Shown piece by piece: positions 21,986 through 34,844 of a stretch of 64,000 nt of DNA. Below the pieces are notes generated by a model. It was not told the origin of the DNA, did not search any database, and was given only the letters and a program-made list of their open reading frames with translations. The position numbers and the translations under genes were made by a program. Numbering within the stretch: position 1 is the first letter of the stretch; every line of letters begins with the position of its first letter. Origin of the DNA: Mytilus edulis (Eukaryota; Mollusca; Bivalvia; Mytilida; Mytilidae); contig NC_092350.1 in the NCBI RefSeq assembly GCF_963676685.1, forward strand, positions 69,938,502 to 70,002,501. Reading direction: 5' to 3'.

Positions 21986-23411
21986 TTATGAATAAATGGC
22001 AGTATTATTTGTATTTTTACTAAGTCAATTATTCATAGAGCAAGCATCGAACTACGAACTTCTTTTTTTCTGAATGGTGTATTTGTCAGTCTGGAAAAAA
22101 GTCTTGAAAGAGAATATTTAATTTTTAACTTTAAATAATCATAACATGAGATCTATATCTTTTAAATGTTTACAAACTGAAAAGTGAAGTTTGCATAACA
22201 GATTATCTATAAAATCTATCAGACTGCACCTTCAATTTTTTTAAATAGTTTTATTGACTGCGTGACTTAACAACTTATTATTACATGTACATTTATGTTG
22301 AGTGAAGCCATTTCATTGTTGACAGATTACGTCACTGATAAGCCGATACATACAGGTACATGCACTGGATGTATACCAGTTTTAACTAGAAAAAACAAGT
22401 GCATTTCCGAGTACCCCAGTATAGTCATACACAATATATATTATACATGTATTATAGAGTATAATAATGTATAAATACATCTTGTACACATGCACCATAA
22501 AAAAAAATCACCTGACTAAATATTACGAAATCATTCAAAATGTTCCCACGATAAATATGAATTGACTAATTTCTTGTCCCTGAAAACAGTGATTCGTGAA
22601 GGTTGAACTGTCAAATGTCGGATAATTATTTTAAAAGGAAGAAAGGGTTCCACGTACATGTGCATTTCTTTGATAAAAATTGAATAGTATAGAAGAAGAA
22701 TGTTTTAGCCTAATTTTTGACAACTTTTTCACAAGTTTAAAAAGACGAAAACGGAATTTCCAAAATATTACCTCATAGCCGGATTATCCAATGCAATTCA
22801 GACAATAAAAACTGTTCTCTGTAGCAAATTGTTTTTTACTCGGTCGTTCTTATGGTGATGAAACTTTGAATTTTTTCAACGGTATATGTTAATTGCTTGT
22901 ATTTCTTGACATTTTGCCTTAATTAAATTCACAATTAAAATGTTTAAATGTATGAATTGAGTAACATAAGAAAATAAGCGCCTTTTTACAGCAAAATAAA
23001 TGTGTGGGTTTATTTCATATAGCCAAAAGAAGCCCCCTTTGGTTAAATTCAATATATTAAACTATGAATGACAATTAGTGTTTCGATCTTTATAGTATGA
23101 ATTTCTTTTTATTGAATTGTTTTGTTGATATTTTCCCCTATCTAATGAAGGCGATTTTGTGGTTATATTCATTTAACATATTTGTTTCGGTCCATTGTAC
23201 ATATTGTCCGCTCACGGAAATCAGTTTGTTTGAAGTCTTGAGCTGGCATGTTAGTAACTGCTTAAAATGGTCCTTTGTTAATTCATGCAGTTAACTAACC
23301 ATTGTCATTTTGCTTAATTTCTTCTGTTACCTATTCTGACATCGGAATCCAACATTCTTTAAACTGAGTTTTACTCTGACTTTGTTTATTCAATATTTAC
23401 TAGAAGAAGTT

Positions 23412-23735
23412 ATGGGGAGGGTTGAGATCTCACAAACTATATTTACACCTCCCAACTCTGTCACACCTTTGCGTCTGTCCCAAGTCAACAACATCTAGCC
23501 TTTGTAAGTCTTGTTTATTTTTAAAATTTCGGTTCATTTGTATCTTTTGGAGGTTAGTGTGGCGTCCATTTCACACTAAACCAGTATATATACGTTAACG
23601 TTAAGGAGCAAGTCGAAGCCCGCCTCTGTGGGTGCAGCATTTGCATAATGCGCTGAAGACCCATTGGTGACCTTGAACTGTTTTCTGCTCGTTGATCGGT
23701 TTGTCTCTTTGACACATTCCCTGTTTCAAGTCTCT
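23412..23735 (+). repeat. Dispersed repeat R1
   Basis: Begins ATGGGGAGGGTTGAGATCTC, continues through CTGTCCCAAGTCAACAACAT and GAAGACCCATTGGTGACCTT, and ends TTTGTCTCTTTGACACATTC with CCTGTTTC. It is colinear with 33161-33481 and 57908-58301. Confidence 0.8.
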
Positions 23736-23773
23736 ACTCATATAGTAGTATTAGAGTATCCATTGCTATATAT

Positions 23774-24135
23774 AGCTGATAATATACGGGAAATATAACC
23801 TTATCCAAAAACTTTCCGTCTTAAGAATCTTGTCGTGTGTATGTTTACAGGAGTTGACTGTGTGGTTCCAAGCGGCTGTAATTGAGAGCCAACTTTACTA
23901 AGTTACTGATGGCGTAACCTCATTTTACAATACCTAATTACTTCATTCATATAAAGCATAATGTACGGGATATGTGACTTCAGCCAAACATACTTCCGTC
24001 TTAAGAAACTGATATAGTGTTTATATATACAACGGTTGACCGTGTTGTTCAAAATGGCTGTACTCCTAGATCTTTACAAAGTTTACAATACCGAAACTAA
24101 ATTTGACAATACCTAACGACTTCATTCATAAAAAG
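23774..24135 (+). repeat. Tandem duplication, two units of about 180 bp
   Basis: Shared blocks in order are ACTTTCCGTCTTAAGAA / ACTTCCGTCTTAAGAA, a GTTGACTGTGTGGTTC / GTTGACCGTGTTGTTC pair, ACAATACCTAATTACTTC / ACAATACCTAACGACTTC, and ATTCATATAAA / ATTCATAAAAA. The copies have diverged considerably. Confidence 0.75.
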
Positions 24136-26494
24136 TATTAAAGGTTAAGACCACCTATAATACGTTAAGGTGCGTTTTGTCGTCCTTGTAAACATTATGT
24201 TTAACAGGGTTTTTAAGAAAGGAGAAAAACGAGAAAACTATTGACTTTTTATCAAAGAAATTTAATTTATTTACCCAGGTATCTTACCGTACTTGTCTAA
24301 CTTGATAATAGAGGTTATCTCTATGTCACTTGTGCAAAAAGATATCGTTACGTTGACTGTTAAAACAGCAATTTTATATATGACTCATATGTATTTCTGT
24401 AGCCTTGACTTCATTTTGGGGTTTGAGCAACCGGGTTGAAGAAAAATTGAGAAAATTCGTCAGACGCACAAAATGGGGACTGGGTCATCAGCAAAGGATT
24501 TTGAGAGCAGGCGTGCTGCTGGGATTAAAAAAACATCCCAGTTCACATATTGAATTATTGTAAAAATTACCACCCATGAATAGATTTCATGACAAAATCA
24601 TAACCCATTCATGTTTCTCAGTAATCACATGTACATTTTTTTTATATCAAAATTTGATTTTAGACGACAAAACAGCATCAATAAAACAATTTAATCTAAA
24701 AATGAAAATTACTGTCCTATTTACATTTTACCTTGTAACCTTATACTATATTAAAAAGGGACCCATTACAACATCACGTCTATATGTAAACCTTCATATG
24801 GGAAAATATAACACGTACCCCCCTTTCTTACGTTCGGATTCAACACTTTTATAAAGTGTTTATTTTCATTGGTCGATACAACTGGATCTGGACCTTAAGT
24901 CCTTAAGGTTCTCGCCATGAATGCAGTTTACCCTTTGGAACTGTCTGAATTTACGTAAATATGAGGCGTGCTTAGCTCAGCCAAACAAGGTCATAAGAAC
25001 TACTTGTAGTTACATCTGTGTGTCTATACTTCGTCACTTCCAGTAAATAGTACATGTATGTAATAATCTTGGATAATCCCCTTTTCGAAATCAAAGTATC
25101 TTACGACGCATTTCGTTACATTGTAAGTATTTATTTCAGAATTCTAGTGTTCAGTGTCTATTCGACAACCAATGTTTCTGATAGCCGAGACTTCTCTCGA
25201 TGTATCCGTTTAAACCGAACATAGAAAGAAAGTACTTTTAATAGTTAAACATTATAGATAATTGTATTGCTACAAACATACAAACATTAAACCATATTGG
25301 AACGAAACAAAACAAGTCATGCAGAAACTATCTTTGTGTTCCACAAATGTCGAAATGTAAATATATTTCCTAAAAAAAATGTGTTACAGTAAAATGAAAG
25401 ATTATTAATGTTTTCTTAATAGTTTCTTTTGAAGAATGTCAGCATTGATTTTTGAATATGATCGTTAATACTTTTAATTGTGCGCTATTTCTAGCGACAG
25501 AACACCTACACGTATACGAAAATGAACCACGAAGCCATTAAAATCATACAGAAAATTTTGCGATAGATCCACAAACGTGATTTCTACAATTATATTTTCT
25601 AATTATACGTTTTTTTATTTCAAGATTCCAAACTCAGGAGAAAAGTTTTGAAATAACATACAAACGATAGTTCGTCAATCAAATAGGAAAGACGGAAAAG
25701 GGGAACAAATAGAAAATGTCCAGATACCATACAGACTTGCCTAACGAAATCAAATTTTCCTACTTCTAAAATACGTCATATTTTCAGATCTTTTCTTCCT
25801 AAATTGGAAACCTACAGTTTATTTTGGAATTAATTTCCCCGCTACCTGTGTACGTCATACAATTAGTATCTACTGTCATTGAAATAAGCTTACGATTTGC
25901 AATTGGTAGACTTTTATTATGATTGGGAGATTTTAGGATTTGTTTGAACATTTATTTTAAGAAAAGTTTGTTATTACACTATTTTAGGTTTCATAATAGA
26001 ATTACGGAAACGCAACCCATTTGTTTTTCTATAGAAATCAATATCTAGAAATTTGTTGTCAATATCGAGTTTTCAACTGAAATAGACTTTGTGGTTATTT
26101 GTTACCTACGAAGTTTTAATGGTGGCCATTTCAATGCGGAAACGAATGTTGAATTTAATCATGCATACTTGTAGACAAGACAATTGATATTTCAAATGAC
26201 ATTTTCTATTTTATTACTCTATCAGAATAATTACTCCTTTAAAACATGTAAAATAGTGGTTTGTTTTAGTGAGATTAAAATTTATTTCATCACAATGACT
26301 AGCTATTATTTAATCAAGTAGGACCAGGAAACTCAATTAAAGAGTATGTTTCCATGGTCGAATTTCATTTTATTTTGTATACAGCGTTTAAAAATACTGC
26401 TGAATTTTAAGACATGATATAAGATGAGCATGTTAACTAGAAGCGTATTTTCTTGACAAATGGTTTTCAGTATAAATACACTATATTTTTAAAA

Positions 26495-26640
26495 ATAGAT
26501 GTGGCATGATTGCCAATGATCTGCAAAAAAGGTAAAAATCAATATTGAAAGGCAACAACTCCTAGCATCCTTTTGATACCAAATGACCTGGCAGCTGTTC
26601 TTGTTCTCCGTACGGCTTTCAACAATTGACAAACGTTAAG
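26495..26640 (+). repeat. Dispersed repeat R2 (degenerate)
   Basis: AGATGTGGCATGATTGCCAA, TGATCTGC, then CTCCGTACGGCTTTCAACAA. The middle is rearranged relative to the 29093 copy. Confidence 0.65.
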
Positions 26641-27262
26641 ATACCGTTTAATATGCTTAAGAGATCCCCTTGCAGGTTTTTTTTTTCAATATTTAAATTG
26701 TGAGTGACAATATGTGCTGTTTTGTAAACAGTTATGATTATCTCAATGGTATTTTTAAACGGAATGTAGATGGATAATTTATTACAGCAAATCGAATTTA
26801 CCGGGTATTTTTTATGTAGCAAAAGGCGACCAATTTCTGAATAATTTGCTAAAAAAATGATGATTTATGCTGTAGGTTAATAAAGCAAATAACTAGACAC
26901 TACACAATATTAAAAGGGATTAGATTTAGTGCATTAAGTTTACGTTCGGTTTTAAAGACCGAGGTAAATTTAGATTCATTCTAGACATATTTTTACACAG
27001 GGTCTGCAAAAGAAAGATAAGTGAATAAAATGAATAAAGAGTACACGACTGACCTTCAGTTTATTTTTTGTGTAACCCCAACGTCTCGAAATGGTTTGAA
27101 TGTTTCATCTTAACGTATATTAATAGTTAAGAAGTATATCATATTAAATATGTCTGTCTCTTCAAGATCATATGAAGATATCAATGGCTTATTAATACAT
27201 TGTAATTTTAACAAGAGTTGGATTACGGTATATATATAAGGTATTGTTTAACGGATTATTCT

Positions 27263-27297
27263 GTATCTTGAATCAAAGGTCCTTTGATTCAAGATAC
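27263..27297. repeat. Perfect 17-bp inverted repeat, 1-nt centre
   Basis: GTATCTTGAATCAAAGG, T, CCTTTGATTCAAGATAC. No surrounding repeat is recognised. Confidence 0.85.
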
Positions 27298-27743
27298 TTC
27301 GTGGTTTGTTTATCAGATGTATATTGTGTTAGAAGATGCTCGCGAAGGAGAAAATGTACAAAAAATATTACGACACATCGATAGTATAATATGTAAAATA
27401 AATTTGGTTTCACATTTTTTTTGCTAGAGCCTCTTTGAAAAGCTTACTAAACGATATGGGGGTTTCTTATTGTTGAAGTCGGTACAGTGATCTATTATAG
27501 CTGTTTATATGCTCATATTTGTTTGTCTCTAGTGGACAGGAGTCTCATTTGCAATCATTACACATCTCTGACTTATCTTATTTTAACAGAATGACAGACT
27601 GTCACTGCACCCTTCACAGTCTGACTAAAAACCAAAATTCCTTCCAAATTTAAATGGACAGCCATTCGAATCGGAAAGATGATCGAGAAGTACATATTCA
27701 TGTTTCCAAAGATTGTATCTTAATGTTCTCTTTTTAAAACTAC

Positions 27744-28191
27744 TTAGAATGAAATTCAAAACAGTGTGGCTGTGGCCATTGATTGACACATTAAATTCAT
27801 CCTTTGACTGGGAAAATTTAAGTGAACGTTTGTCTGTAACGACCACTGTTCACGACGTACCTACGATAGACATTTAAACTGTGGGGTCACCAAAGGTTTC
27901 TTAACGCCTTTAATTATAAAATAATTCGAAAAATTAATCAGGAATAACCTTATGTTTTGATTTATATAATTGATATAAATCAAAACATCGTGTTATTTCT
28001 GATTAATTTTTCGAATTACTTTATTAAGGTGTTGAGAACCTTTGGTGACCCCATAGTTTAAGTGTCTTTAAAAAGTACATAGTGAGCAGTGGTCGTTACA
28101 TGCAAACGTTTACCTAAATTGTCCCAGTCAATGGATGAATTTAATGTGTCAATGAATGGCCACAGCCCCACTGTTTTGAATTTCATTCTAA
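27744..28191. mobile_element. Long foldback element, arms about 220 bp
   Basis: The sequence from 27744 (TTAGAATGAAATTCAAAACA) returns as its complement ending at 28191. The arms pair through GTGGCTGTGGCCATTGA, GGTCACCAAAGGTTTCTTAA (with one substitution) and TTCGAAAAATTAATCAG, meeting in GATTTATATAATTGATATA near 27966. The right arm carries extra bases around 28070-28100. No transposase is present. It is either a foldback MITE or an old inverted duplication. Confidence 0.8.
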
Positions 28192-28199
28192 CAAGATAG

Positions 28200-28251
28200 T
28201 TGTTAAATTATGAATCTTTACAAGTGTCAGGTGATAGTTCACTAAGTTAAT
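28200..28251 (+). repeat. Short duplicated segment (copy 1)
   Basis: TGTTAAATTATGAATCTTTA followed by CAAGTGTCAGGTGATAGTTC and ACTAAGTTAATT recurs at 28842-28893. A weaker third copy of its beginning is at 28420-28461. Confidence 0.75.
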
Positions 28252-28841
28252 TGTTATTTTAAAATGGAAATTTTGGCATTGTGGTTCGAATGCTACATTG
28301 GTACATTAAGTAGTAAAATGTAAATTTAGTTCCCTATGAGGTTTCCGGTATACGCCGCCGCAGGACATGACGTACATTAATTATCTAGGTCTATGTTACA
28401 CGTGGTCTTACATGAAATTACCGTTTGTACATAAAATGTAAATTATTGACAAGTAATGTCACCTTTTGTGTTCACGTTGTATGTATAAACTAAAATTAGA
28501 AATAACTTTCTGTGTTTCAACCTTGAGGTGATTCACGATGTGTCCAAAAACGCATTTTTCTATTTCTGGCCTTACTTCAAAGACGATTGTTTCTGGTGAA
28601 TCGCATCCTTGCCTAATATAACATTTCCTTATTTTCCTGTAACAATAAAACTGTAAACGGCTGGTTTTCTTATTGGTACAGATAAACCAATTGTTCATAG
28701 ATTTGTTTGTTATTTAAGTATACTACTGGCAGTGTTGGGAATTAATGTAATGGTGCCGGTTTAAAGAAAAATGGCACTGGGGCTAAATTTGCCAAGATAT
28801 CGTCTGAATTATTTTGCCGTTTGTACAAAAAATGTTAAATT

Positions 28842-29068
28842 ATGAATATTAACAAGTGTCAGGTGATAGTTCACTAAGTTAATTAGTTAAAAGGTTGGAA
28901 CTCCCCTTTTTTGGCCGATCAAAGCATTGGAATGGGACATATAGTTGGACCCCCCCCCCCCCCCCCCCCCCCCATTTACTCTAGGTTTGGACACCCCCTT
29001 CTTTCAAATGCCTGGATCCGCCCCTGTATTACATGAACAGGTCATTTTGAAATTGAACAATTGAATTT
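28842..29068 (+). repeat. Mosaic duplicated block containing a truncated MITE
   Basis: 28842-28893 duplicates 28200-28251. 28905-29068 duplicates 29513-29680, including the right half of a CAGTGGCGGATCC-type MITE (ending at 29026) and its unique right flank TATTACATGAACAGGTCATT. The shared flank shows duplication of DNA rather than a second insertion. It contains a C-run of about 30. Confidence 0.7.
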
Positions 29069-29092
29069 AGAATATAAAGGTTTCTGAGAAAT

Positions 29093-29285
29093 ATATAAAA
29101 AAGAAGATGTGGTATGATTGCCAATGAGACAACTATCCACAAAAGACCAAAATGACACAGACATTAACAACTATAGGTCACCGTACGGCCTTCAACAATG
29201 AACAAAGCCCATACCACATAGTGAGCTATAAAGGCCCCGATAAGACAATGTAAAACAATTCAAACGAGAAAACTAATGGCCTTAA
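29093..29285 (+). repeat. Dispersed repeat R2 (best copy)
   Basis: Starts AAAAAAGAAGATGTGGTATG, then ATTGCCAATGAGACAACTAT, CCACAAAAGACCAAAATGAC, AGGTCACCGTACGGCCTTCA, GCCCATACCACATAGTGAGC, and ends GTAAAACAATTCAAACGAGA. It is used here as the reference for the other R2 copies. Confidence 0.85.
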
Positions 29286-29486
29286 TATGTTTGTAAAGTC
29301 AACATTAGAACATTATAATGGGTTCAGCTTATACCTAAGCGTAGTTTTCATTTTGTGCAATGACCAATGTAAATACCAATAGATTTCTATTTTTAAAGAC
29401 AAAATAATGACCCCTTTTCAGTCCAATTTATCTATAAAGCAAAAAACGTCCTACAGCGTTTGTATAGCCCTTTTCACGTCATATTA

Positions 29487-29637
29487 CATTGGCAGATCCA
29501 GGGGGCCGGGGATTGGAACTCCCCTTTTTTGGCCGATCAAAGCATTGGAATGGGACATATAGTTGGAACCCCCCCCCCCCCCCCATTTACTCTAGGTTTG
29601 GACACCCCCTTCTTTCAAATGACTGGATCCGCCCCTG
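29487..29637 (+). mobile_element. CAGTGGCGGATCC-type MITE, subfamily A
   Basis: Starts CATTGGCAGATCCAGG and ends CTGGATCCGCCCCTG, with the direct flank TATTA at 29482-29486 and 29638-29642. The internal signature is GACATATAGTTGGAACCC, then CTAGGTTTGGACACCCCC. The 71-codon frame across it is a shadow. Confidence 0.8.
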
Positions 29638-29805
29638 TATTACATGAACATGTCATTTTGAAATTGAACAATTGAATTTACTGAATCACTAAAATATGTA
29701 TGTAACTATAACTACACGCATACCAATTGATATTGAACCGCCTTTGGTGGTCTTCATACCTTACCGGTTGGTTCCATATAATTTGCTGCTTCGGCGCTTC
29801 AATCG

Positions 29806-29900
29806 TCATAACTTCGGCCTATTCCGTAACTCCATCTACTAGAGCAACGGATTCATCCGAGTTTTGCCGATTGTCGAAGCTAGTGACTCGGAGGAAATAT
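29806..29900. repeat. Hairpin repeat related to the 85-bp units at 51151
   Basis: GCTTCAATCG at the left pairs with CGATTGTCGAAGC at the right. The interior GGCCTATTCCGTAACTCC, TCTACTAGAGCAACGG, ATCCGAGTTTTGCCGATTG matches the 51151-51320 units with substitutions. Confidence 0.6.
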
Positions 29901-32114
29901 TATAATTGCTGACCTACAGACCCATATATTCGATCAATATACAGGGATAAAAAAGAGATATTTGTACCTCAATCAATACAGCAATTATACTTTCCATGAT
30001 GTCCAGTCAGTTAGCAAATTTCTTTCATACGCGAGTCTTAATGATCATAGTCAACACAGAATACAGAATGTTACCATTTGTTTAAGGTTACAAGTAAAGA
30101 GCTTTTGATTTAATTAAAGGCACAGTTTGATAGTGTACGTCTGTGTAAGGCCAAGCAGAATTTATTGTGGTTTCATTGACGGATTACATGTCCATTTATA
30201 ACCCTATAATTACTCTATTTTTTAATGAATTTGTTTCTCACTGAAATAGAAATGCAAGAAGGCGAACGGGTCCATAACCCCACCTTTTATGGTAAACATG
30301 GGTTGTTTTTAATATAAAAGCTAGATAAGATAAAAGCACACGCCACCCTTCGGAAATCCGTGATCGTTACTGGGTTTTCTATGTTGAAGTTATCGTCATG
30401 ACATTTGCGACGCTTATTGAAAGTGATGAAAAGACAGTCTACCCCGCAAAGTACAGATTCATACATGTGCATTGGGGTTTAGGCTGTCTGGTTATCATTA
30501 ACTTATATATGACATACATGTAGTAACCTGTATGTAGCCAAGAAAAAAAAACCAGATGTAACAAAAGTGATGTCTTTTTCTTGCATAACGAAATTACTTA
30601 CGTCACATGAAATTGAGTTACATCAAGAATTAGACATTTTTGTTTTCTTTCTGTATGAAAAATTTGCCAGGGACGACCTATCTCAGTCTTATCTGTTGTC
30701 CGGGGTCAGAACGTCCGACATGGTTATTTAGCATGTTCTCTCGTTTCAATTACCATAATTCAATACAAGCATCTCTCAATTATTTCAAATTAGTCTTAAA
30801 GTTCAACATTGATGTAAATTGGTCTAATCTTCGACATAGTTACAAAAGATTTAATGCGGCTCTCACAGTTAACAACTTGTCAATCGATTTTCAGGTTTTA
30901 ATTGGCAAGAATGAAATTGTAACCCAGGATTGAAGCATCAGCTTCGTGTAATTACGTTGAAACCATAGATGGACTGGCATTCAGGGCTTCGAAACTATAA
31001 TCTCTAATATATTAAAAGCATAATGTATGCATACAATATTTAATTCCTAAGTACCGAATAATTTTGAGCACTTCAATTGATTCGTATCAGCTGCACTTTC
31101 ATCGACTGTGGAAGTTAATTGGCTCTGCAATTCATTGCTAGGTTAAACCAAAGACGTGACAGCTATCATGTGTTGCCTTTTCAATAAGCAAACACCATGC
31201 TTGCATTCAAATTCAACAACATATAATGTAGGACACTTTTTATTTAATGTGACTACTTCACACAGATGCATTGTCATTCCAATAAGTAACTGGAGGATCA
31301 ATTTAATGGTTAGCTAGTACAATGCATCATATACTTGTCCCTATCAAAGAATCCGAAGCAGTTAGGTACATAGATCAAGAGCATCTAGACGAGATTTATC
31401 ATTGTCAAGAATCGGCAAATCACGTAGAATCGTTCAAGGATATTTCAAAAATGTACCTTAAGAATGCCAAGATCTTGTTCTGCCACTGAAGTATTTGAAC
31501 AAATATGTATTTCGACAGCTGACCAGCGTAGTACTTCACCGACAACTGCCCATTGTCTTGTATATGCCAAATAAACAGCTGCAATAGCCTGTCCGTTAAA
31601 TGTAACTGAAATAAATTAGCTTGTCCGTTTCATAAATTTGATATGAGAAATTAAGACATAACATAAGGCATGATTTAGAAAGCCAGACGGCAAGTATTAC
31701 AATCAATACCAAAAATTAGCTAAATATGTTAATAATTTGGACTCCGGCATGGTCCATCCGTTTCTAGGGACACGACAAATTGATTTCAGGAAGAGTAGGG
31801 GTGGGGGTATGAGGTTTTGAAAAATAACTTCGCATGGTAAACATTAATGACTTTGCACAAGACATGATAAAAATAAAAATTCTGCAACATAAAATGCAGG
31901 ATATTTGAGGATATAAATGAACACGAGTAAAAATAAATTTTCGCGTGACAAAGCCCTGCTGTGGAAAAAATGATCCAGCGAAAAATCCAGTCAAGTTCCC
32001 GATGTAATGGGAAGCAACGCTCGAGTATATGGGTTAGTCCCATCTGGGGCTATGTTTGTTATTCTAACGACGGTTATTAGCCAATCAAAAATCCGGGAAA
32101 TATACCAACTGTGC

Positions 32115-32235
32115 GGTATGGGCATGCTCATTGTTGAACGCCATACGGTAACCTATCGTTTTTTCATCTGTGTCAATGATTTTGGTCTTTTGACTGTAGA
32201 GAGTGGTCTCATTGCCAATCGTACAACATTTTCGT
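32115..32235 (-). repeat. Dispersed repeat R2 (reverse, degenerate)
   Basis: TGTTGAACGCCATACGGTAA with CCTATCG, and further on GAGAGTGGTCTCATTGCCAA, are the complement of R2 blocks in the expected order. Confidence 0.6.
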
Positions 32236-32820
32236 ATTTTGTTTAAGCTGGCGATAATTAAAAAGCAATATTTATGATCTTAAAAAGTACGCCTCTGACT
32301 ATATAACATATTTTTATTATGTCACGTTTAATTTATTATTTCCGTAACAAAACATTTCTCTTTTTGGATCAACTTATTCCAATAAAGATAAAACTGATTT
32401 ACTATGTAGACATTGTGTAATACAACAAAAATAAACACCTTCATTTTTATGAAGCAAATCGGGTTACGTCTAGTTTCACGGTTCGTTTAAAACATGCACG
32501 TCGCTGCCACTTCTGTGCAGACAAATTTTTCATTTGATTATAACAATGTAAATGATCTGCAGATTGTAAAGTGCACGATTAGTTATGTATTGTTAGCAAT
32601 AGTTTACCCACGCGAGATTCTTATATTGTTGGCAGTGATCAGGGTCTGGTCCAGGACTTTTGAAAGGGGGCGTAATTTCATTAAACAGATTATATACTAA
32701 CGAGCGAAGTGAGACGAAGCAATTTTAGACGATTATATGCTAAATAATATTATAAATCGTGAAAAACATGATAAGATTTTTTTGCCATCAAGTGGGCTGG
32801 TACGCCTTCAATGCACCTCC

Positions 32821-32981
32821 CAGAGGCGGATTTTGGGTTGGGACAGGGGACCCCGGCCCCCCTTTTTTTGTAGAAAAATGTGGTTGCTTATATATAGGGA
32901 TCACTGAAGTATGACTGGAACGGACCCTCTCTTAGGAAGATAGTGGGCCCCCACTTATGAAAATTTCTGGATCCGCCACTG
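32821..32981 (+). mobile_element. CAGTGGCGGATCC-type MITE, subfamily B
   Basis: CAGAGGCGGATTTTGGG at the left and CTGGATCCGCCACTG at the right. The direct flank CCTCC is at 32816-32820 and 32982-32986. The interior differs from subfamily A but matches 2495-2652 (GGGATCACTGAAGTATGACT). Confidence 0.8.
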
Positions 32982-33160
32982 CCTCCGGTCTGCCACATTT
33001 ATAGGAAGAAGAAGAAAAACCAGAATGTATCATAATTGAACGTCTACCAAAACGATGGGTGTAAACTGAGTAATGTGTTATGATATGTACCATACTAGTG
33101 GTGTCTTCATCTGCCTTCAATGCACTTAGTCTTAGTCGTAGGCTAATGCATTCTTTTAGG

Positions 33161-33481
33161 TATAGGGGGAGGGGTTGAGATCTCACAAACATGTTTAACC
33201 CCGCCGCATTTTTGCGCCTGTCCCAAGTCAGGAGCCTCTGGCCATTGTTAGTCTTGTATTATTTTAATTTTAGTTTCTTGTGTACAATTTGGAAATTAGT
33301 ATGGCTTTCATTATCACTGAACTAGTATATATTTGTTTAGGGGCCAGTTGAAGGACGCCTCCGGGGGCGGGAATTTCTCGCTACATTGAAGACCTGTTGG
33401 TGACCTTCTGCTGTTGTTTTTTTCTATGGTCGGGTTGTTGTCTCTTTGGCACATTCCCCATTTCCATTCTCAATTTTATTT
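33161..33481 (+). repeat. Dispersed repeat R1 (best forward copy)
   Basis: ATAGGGGGAGGGGTTGAGAT, CTGTCCCAAGTCAGGAGCCT, GGGGCCAGTTGAAGGACGCC, GAAGACCTGTTGGTGACCTT, then GGTCGGGTTGTTGTCTCTTT and CCATTTCCATTCTCAATTTT. The 103-codon frame that starts inside it has a repeat-derived N-terminal part and no domain beyond. Confidence 0.85.
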
Positions 33482-33739
33482 TAGTGTTACGTGTTTTTGG
33501 TGTGCTGTCCTGTGTTATTCAACCCATCTCTCTCGTTTGTTTGTTGATTCGTATACTTGTATCCCTCCATCGATTTAGTGTATTGTCTTTGATGTTAACA
33601 GCTTATTCTGTTTTTAAGTGGCACTTTGATGACAAATGGCTTTTCTGGACCTATAGTTTACCGATTCACTTAAAGAACTGCTATATCAATGTAATATTTA
33701 CTAAGTAGGATGATTTACAATTTGAACATGGAGTTTAAA

Positions 33740-34080
33740 AGACATTCTGACATTGAAAAATCGTAAAGTGTAAATGCGTTTTTTGACCTGATTGTTATGA
33801 TTTCAAAGAATAAGATAGGGTCTGGGATTTTGGTTTCCAGAATAGAGAATAATGTGGAGGGAAGGGTGCATTTTACAGGGCAACAAAATAAAGAATAGAA
33901 AAATAATAGACAAAATAATGGAAAATAATAGGGAAACAAGTGCAAGTTAAAGGCAACAAAATACAGAATAGAGAAAAATAAGCAAAATGATAAATAAAGG
34001 AGAATAATGGGTTTCTAAAATATAAAGGATATAGTATAATGGACAGAAAATATAAAGAATAATAAATATATATATATTTT
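33740..34080. repeat. A-rich degenerate repeat region
   Basis: Repeated words such as AAAGAATAGAGAAAAATA and ACAAAATAATGGAAAATAAT resemble the stretches at 41085-41170 and 44250-44395, each followed or preceded by a CCTC/CCCT-rich block. It is probably a low-complexity dispersed family. Confidence 0.5.
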
Positions 34081-34111
34081 TTATGGAAAGATATAAATTA
34101 AAGACCCTTGT

Positions 34112-34192
34112 GGCACCGTTAAAGTCCACAATTCCTCTAAAGTCCACAACACCGCTAAAGTCCACAACAATTTTACGCTAAAGTCCACAACC
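34112..34192 (+). repeat. Short tandem repeat of CGCTAAAGTCCACAA
   Basis: Four imperfect copies of (C)NCTAAAGTCCACAA occur with variable spacers. Confidence 0.75.
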
Positions 34193-34335
34193 CTCTATCC
34201 AGACCCTTATGATTTACTAGTTGGACACGTACAAAATGTAGTTCAAAAGACATTCTGACATAGAATAAATCAAGAAATTCGATGGCCGGATTTTTCAAGT
34301 TATGTCCGGTTGAGTATAAGATTTAATGGGTTAAC

Positions 34336-34440
34336 ATACTGACCTACATTTAAGGTCGCGTGACGGTTATACACATATTGCGACAGAACTGACCTATATT
34401 TAAGGTCACGTCACAGTTATACACACATTACAACAAGAAT
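34336..34440 (+). repeat. Two tandem units of about 52 bp
   Basis: Both units carry ACTGACCTA, ATTTAAGGTC and CGTGACGGTTATACACA / CGTCACAGTTATACACA. Each contains an inverted GACCTA...TTAAGGTC pair. Confidence 0.7.
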
Positions 34441-34844
34441 TGATTTTAAATGTTTGAATTATAATTGTAAATGAATATGATTTACAGAATGAAGTCATGA
34501 TATAAGACTTTGAGGTTCAGTATGGGGGTACAAGTACTAATTTAATCGTCTTTTAAGGAAATTAATACTACTGGTGTCACATTTTATTTATTTTTTTAAT
34601 TAATGTGAAATACTTTGAAATATTTTTTTTTACTCGTACAGAATAATTTTTATTTGATTTCTGTTTTCAGTATATTGGATTATGATATTACCAGACAAAC
34701 TCCATCACAGGCCTTACTAAAGGCATTTATATGTTTTGCATATTAAATAAACTATTGTTTTCCTGTCTGGAAATACAAATCTTTTTTTATCGAAGTGTAT
34801 ATTCTGAAGTTGATGGCTATCTTTTAATTACATAATAAATTGTT

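Noticed and set aside
30640..30933. 97-codon frame as candidate missing receptor exon
   Set aside because: Few cysteines, no TNFR spacing, and no flanking splice sites of suitable phase.
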